9,640 bases of DNA from NZQO01 sp002693605 (GTDB taxonomy: Bacteria; Bacteroidota; Bacteroidia; Flavobacteriales; Flavobacteriaceae). Location of the stretch: NCBI GenBank assembly GCA_963972105.1, contig CAXAVH010000098.1:1-9640 (forward strand), given 5' to 3'. Shown piece after piece: positions 6,132-9,640 of this stretch. A program made the translations under genes and the position numbers. Positions within the stretch are counted from its first letter, which is position 1. The number at the start of each line of letters is the position of its first letter. The notes under the pieces are model-generated. The model did no database searches. It had not been told where the DNA came from and saw only the letters and a program-made list of their open reading frames with translations.

Positions 6132-8201
6132 ATGAACCACACTCCACAACGATATACCATCACGGCAGCCTTGCCCTATACCAATGGCCCTTTGCACATC
6201 GGCCACCTGGCGGGCGTATACCAGCCGGCAGATATTTACGCGCGCTACCAACGGCTTCAAAATAAAGAGGTGGCCTTTATCTGCGGAAGCGATGAGCACG
6301 GCGTCGCCATTTCCATGAAGGCTAAAAAGGAGGGTGTTTCCCCACAGGAAATTATCGACAAGTACCACGCAATCATCAAAAAATCATTTGTCGATTTCGG
6401 CATCTCATTCGATAACTACTCGCGTACCTCGGCCCAGATTCACCATGAAACCGCTTCCGAATTTTTCAAGAAACTTTATGAAGAAGGAAAATTTATAGAG
6501 GAAACAACCGAGCAACTGTACGATCAAGAGGCCGAGCAATTCTTGGCCGACCGTTTCGTGGTTGGAACCTGCCCAAAATGCGGTTTCGAGGAAAGCTACG
6601 GCGACCAGTGTGAAAGTTGCGGCACCTCGCACAATGCAACCGACCTTATTGCACCAAAGAGCGCCATTACCGGCACCAAACCTGTTTTAAAGGAAACCAA
6701 GCACTGGTTCCTGCCATTGGACCGTTATGAATCCTTCCTGAAGGAATGGATCTTAGAGGGACACCAAAAAGATTGGAAACCCAATGTATACGGTCAATGC
6801 AAAAGCTGGATCGACGACGGTTTGCGTCCGCGAGCCGTTACCCGCGACCTGGATTGGGGCATACCCGTTCCAGTGGAGGGCGGTGAGGGAAAGGTACTCT
6901 ACGTCTGGTTCGATGCGCCCATTGGCTACATATCTGCTACCAAGGAATGGGCCGCCCGTGAGGGTAAGGACTGGGAGCCCTACTGGAAAGGGGAGGACAC
7001 CAAGCTGCTGCATTTTATTGGCAAGGATAATATTGTATTTCACTGCATCATCTTTCCTGCCATGCTCAAGGCAGAAGGGACCTACACCTTGCCCGATAAC
7101 GTACCGGCCAACGAGTTCCTGAATTTGGAAGGCAATAAAATTTCAACCAGTAAAAATTGGGCAGTGTGGCTGCACGAGTATCTCAAGGAATTTCCCAATC
7201 AGCAAGATGTGCTTCGCTATGCCCTAACGGCCAATGCGCCCGAAACCAAGGACAACGACTTTACCTGGGCCGACTTCCAGGCGCGAAACAATAGCGAACT
7301 GGTAGCCATCTTCGGAAATTTTATAAACCGGGTTACCGTCCTAACGCAGAAATATTACGACGGAACGGTTCCCGAGCCGGGGCCGCTTTCCGAAGTGGAT
7401 AGCAAGACCCTTCAAGAATTGCGGGCCTACCCCGCGGTTATCGCAAGTAGCCTGGAGCGCTACCGTTTCCGGGAAGCCCTGCAGGAATTGATGAACGTGG
7501 CGCGCTTGGGCAACAAGTACCTGGCCGATGAGGAGCCGTGGAAAACGATCAAGACCGATGCGCTGCGCACGCAAACAGTGATGAACGTGGCGCTGCAAAT
7601 TGCCTCGGCCCTAGCCATATTAAGCGAACCGTTTTTGCCATTTACTTCTGAAAAGTTGAAGAAAATGCTTCGAATAAAAGAACAGAAAGCCACGCCCACT
7701 TGGAACGAGGTGTCGAAGGAGCAGGCCCTGCTGGCGGCAGGCCACGGCATCGGAAAGAGCGAGTTGCTTTTCAGCAAAATAGAAGACGAACAAATACAAC
7801 ATCAATTGGACAAACTACAAAAGAGCAAGACCGATAACGAGATCGCCAACCGCGTGGTCGATTTACAGAAGGAAACCATTACCTTCGACGATTTTACTAA
7901 ATTGGACCTTCGGGTAGGTGAGATCATCGAGGCCGAAAAAATGCCGAAAACCAAAAAATTGCTGGTGCTGAAGGTAGATACGGGTATCGATGTGCGTACC
8001 ATAGTCTCGGGTATTGCCGAGAGCTTTTCGCCCGAGGAGGTTATTGGCAAAAAAGTGACCGTGCTTGTAAACCTTGCTCCTAGGGCGCTGCGCGGTGTAG
8101 AGAGCGAGGGAATGATTTTAATGACCGAGGATTCCAACGGAAAATTAGTGTTCGTTAACCCCGATGCCAAAGGTGTAACCAACGGTACTACCATTAACTA
8201 A
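6132..8201 (+). CDS. metG: Methionyl-tRNA synthetase with fused C-terminal tRNA-binding domain
   Basis: A class I aminoacyl-tRNA synthetase that charges tRNA-Met (initiator and elongator) with methionine in the cytoplasm. At 689 residues it has the long, dimeric-type architecture. The N-terminal Rossmann domain starts with ITAALPYTNGPLHIGHLAGV, containing the HIGH signature (residues 22-25). The connective domain carries a zinc knuckle with Cys147, Cys150, Cys160 and Cys163 (CPKC...CESC). DLDWGIPVP and YVWFDAPIGY follow, as in other MetRS. The second catalytic signature reads KISTS (336-340) in place of canonical KMSKS, a variant common in this enzyme. The anticodon-binding helical domain follows. 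After a linker, residues about 583-689 (FDDFTKLDLRVGEIIEAEKM onward) form a Trbp111-type OB-fold tRNA-binding domain. The start is preceded by a non-Shine-Dalgarno leader. The next gene begins 5 nt after its TAA, implying co-transcription. Confidence 0.98.
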   Translation: MNHTPQRYTITAALPYTNGPLHIGHLAGVYQPADIYARYQRLQNKEVAFICGSDEHGVAISMKAKKEGVSPQEIIDKYHAIIKKSFVDFGISFDNYSRTSAQIHHETASEFFKKLYEEGKFIEETTEQLYDQEAEQFLADRFVVGTCPKCGFEESYGDQCESCGTSHNATDLIAPKSAITGTKPVLKETKHWFLPLDRYESFLKEWILEGHQKDWKPNVYGQCKSWIDDGLRPRAVTRDLDWGIPVPVEGGEGKVLYVWFDAPIGYISATKEWAAREGKDWEPYWKGEDTKLLHFIGKDNIVFHCIIFPAMLKAEGTYTLPDNVPANEFLNLEGNKISTSKNWAVWLHEYLKEFPNQQDVLRYALTANAPETKDNDFTWADFQARNNSELVAIFGNFINRVTVLTQKYYDGTVPEPGPLSEVDSKTLQELRAYPAVIASSLERYRFREALQELMNVARLGNKYLADEEPWKTIKTDALRTQTVMNVALQIASALAILSEPFLPFTSEKLKKMLRIKEQKATPTWNEVSKEQALLAAGHGIGKSELLFSKIEDEQIQHQLDKLQKSKTDNEIANRVVDLQKETITFDDFTKLDLRVGEIIEAEKMPKTKKLLVLKVDTGIDVRTIVSGIAESFSPEEVIGKKVTVLVNLAPRALRGVESEGMILMTEDSNGKLVFVNPDAKGVTNGTTIN

Positions 8202-8206
8202 CAGAA

Positions 8207-9640
8207 ATGGCAAGACTGGCGAGTACATTCATTATGTTTTTTTGCTATGTGGCAACTAACGCCCAGACCGAAATTACCAATATCGTACACCAATCGGAAA
8301 GTGGCGCGCCCATTCTGGAAGGGTTTGTTATTAAGCAACCTGAGGAAACGGGGTTCGCAGTGCTTTTAAACGACGGGCGATCCTTGTATCTTAACAGTTT
8401 CGACGGAAATTTCAACTACCTAAACCACCTTACGGTAAATCCCCCCGCTGGACGCAGCAGCTTTGTTGCCTCCACTGCCACCGCGGATGGAAACTACCAT
8501 TTGCTGTACAAATCTGCGCGCAACCCACTGCTAACCCGTCAAACGGTTAACCTTTCCAACGAAAGTGTAACTACACATACTACCGACTTGAACTTATTGG
8601 ATCAAGAAATTCTCGGGACTTATGGAGATAGCGATGGGCTTCATATACTCACGGCGTCTAAACACCAACCAAAGATTTTCCACCATCTTCTTTCCCCCAA
8701 TTTTGAGGGTACTTCCCAATTATTCGATCTTTCGGAACTTTCGTTCCAACTTGGGAATGAGAGCGTTCCGTTCCACGAACTGTTTTTCGAACAATGGCGT
8801 GAGTTTTACTCACTCGGGTTCGATGGGGCTTCCGTTTTTCCCACTGCCTTGCCAGAGGCTACCCGCACGTCGAAAGTATTTCGACAGGGAAGCAGATTTG
8901 TTTTCACGGTAGACCGAAATGCCGGCAGTACGCAATTGCTGACGATAGACATTATAAATGGCGAAATTGGCACCCAGGTCATTTCGCAACGCGAAGTCGT
9001 TTCTGAAAAAAACATTAGACAATCCAACTCCTACCTAAAGGATTCCGTACTTTATCAAATGGTTCGCACCAACGATAGCCTGCACCTTATGGCTACCAAC
9101 TGGGTTACCGGCAACGCGGTTAACTCGTATGCCTTGGGCGCTTCGGAAAAAATCCCTATCTCGAATACCGCCACCTTGCAGGAAAAGCCAAGCAAGCGCA
9201 AACGCAAGGTGGTAGATGGCCACAAGTTTCTGCGTTCGTTAAATACCGACCCCATCGGGTTGGTCGTGAACAAGGTGAACGGCCGGCACCAAATAACCTA
9301 CGGCTCTTGGAACGAATCGAGGGGAAATAATGCCAAATTGGACAATAGCCGCAACGTAGACCCGATGGTGGGTGTGATGACGGGTATGTTTGGCGTAGCG
9401 GGCGGTTTGCTTTACTATGCACTCAGCTCGGGTGGAAATTCGGCACAATCGTACGGTCTTCACCATCGCGGTATGACCACACGGGCCCTTGCGGTTTTCA
9501 ATGACCAATTTGAGCATGTACCCGCTGAAGGTGTGCAGGCCACCATTTACCATAAAATTGACTATTACAACGCCCGTCGGGAGGATACCACACCTATGTT
9601 GTTATTTCAATTTAATGACCAAATTGTGTACGGGTCGTTC
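8207..9640 (+). CDS. Exported protein of unknown function, 3' truncated by window edge
   Basis: From the ATG at 8207 the frame stays open for 478 codons to the last base, so this is a real gene whose 3' end lies outside the window. The first 20 residues, MARLASTFIMFFCYVATNAQ, look like a Sec signal peptide: short basic n-region, hydrophobic core and a cleavage site near TNA/QTE, a typical Bacteroidota ending. The Cys at 13 lies inside the hydrophobic core and does not form a lipobox. The mature part is rich in short hydrophobic strands alternating with polar turns, such as RFVFTVDRNAGSTQLLTIDI then NGEIGTQVIS, and SVLYQMVRTNDSLHLMATNW then TGNAV. These resemble beta-propeller blades, but no named family was recognised. 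A basic cluster KPSKRKRK (327-334) and a Gly/Met-rich hydrophobic stretch MVGVMTGMFGVAGGLLYYAL (387-406), possibly membrane-inserting, are notable. It starts 5 nt after metG and is probably expressed from the same transcript. Envelope or surface location is inferred from the signal peptide only. Confidence 0.85.
   Translation, partial: MARLASTFIMFFCYVATNAQTEITNIVHQSESGAPILEGFVIKQPEETGFAVLLNDGRSLYLNSFDGNFNYLNHLTVNPPAGRSSFVASTATADGNYHLLYKSARNPLLTRQTVNLSNESVTTHTTDLNLLDQEILGTYGDSDGLHILTASKHQPKIFHHLLSPNFEGTSQLFDLSELSFQLGNESVPFHELFFEQWREFYSLGFDGASVFPTALPEATRTSKVFRQGSRFVFTVDRNAGSTQLLTIDIINGEIGTQVISQREVVSEKNIRQSNSYLKDSVLYQMVRTNDSLHLMATNWVTGNAVNSYALGASEKIPISNTATLQEKPSKRKRKVVDGHKFLRSLNTDPIGLVVNKVNGRHQITYGSWNESRGNNAKLDNSRNVDPMVGVMTGMFGVAGGLLYYALSSGGNSAQSYGLHHRGMTTRALAVFNDQFEHVPAEGVQATIYHKIDYYNARREDTTPMLLFQFNDQIVYGSF

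Noticed and set aside
7802..8194. 130-codon minus-strand frame opposite the metG tRNA-binding domain
   Set aside because: Antisense to a conserved OB-fold domain. The Ser/Thr-rich translation has no family features.
8622..8912. 96-codon plus-strand frame inside the right-edge gene
   Set aside because: It overlaps, in another frame, the 478-codon open frame starting at 8207, which has a signal peptide and no stop. The shorter frame is a shadow. Minus-strand frames in 8806-9553 were rejected for the same reason.

Overview
The window looks like an ordinary chromosomal stretch of a Bacteroidota bacterium, probably of the flavobacterial type. Three observations point there: a C-terminal type IX secretion (T9SS) sorting domain on one protein, a promoter matching the Bacteroidota consensus (TTTG, about 18 nt, TAnnTTTG), and starts preceded by A-rich leaders without a Shine-Dalgarno sequence. 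The MetG with a fused C-terminal tRNA-binding domain and a signal peptide ending in NAQ fit the same picture. No tRNA, rRNA, CRISPR array, transposase, integrase or attachment site was seen.

Layout. Positions 1-1470 (+) carry the 3' part of mfd, the transcription-repair coupling factor, cut by the left edge. It converges on a minus-strand pair: ldcA (2799-1900, an S66 L,D-carboxypeptidase of murein recycling) followed after 24 nt by yraN (1875-1513, UPF0102 nuclease-fold protein). A 124-nt divergent intergenic region (2800-2923) holds a good Bacteroidota promoter reading right into a tight two-gene unit. That unit is a DUF1800 protein (2924-4396) and, 7 nt later, a DUF1501 protein (4404-6017) that has both a twin-arginine-type leader and a T9SS C-terminal sorting domain. 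After a 114-nt gap comes metG, methionyl-tRNA synthetase (6132-8201). Only 5 nt later an exported protein of unknown function starts at 8207. It stays open for 478 codons and runs off the right edge.

How the genes relate. mfd, ldcA, yraN and metG are housekeeping functions (repair, peptidoglycan recycling, nucleic acid metabolism, translation). The accessory-looking part is the DUF1800-DUF1501 unit, a recurrent bacterial gene pair whose biochemical role I do not know to be established. Here one partner appears addressed to the cell surface, while the other has no recognisable export signal. This unit and the unidentified exported ORF at the right edge are the parts most worth a second look. 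I did not find a convincing wholly new multi-gene system.
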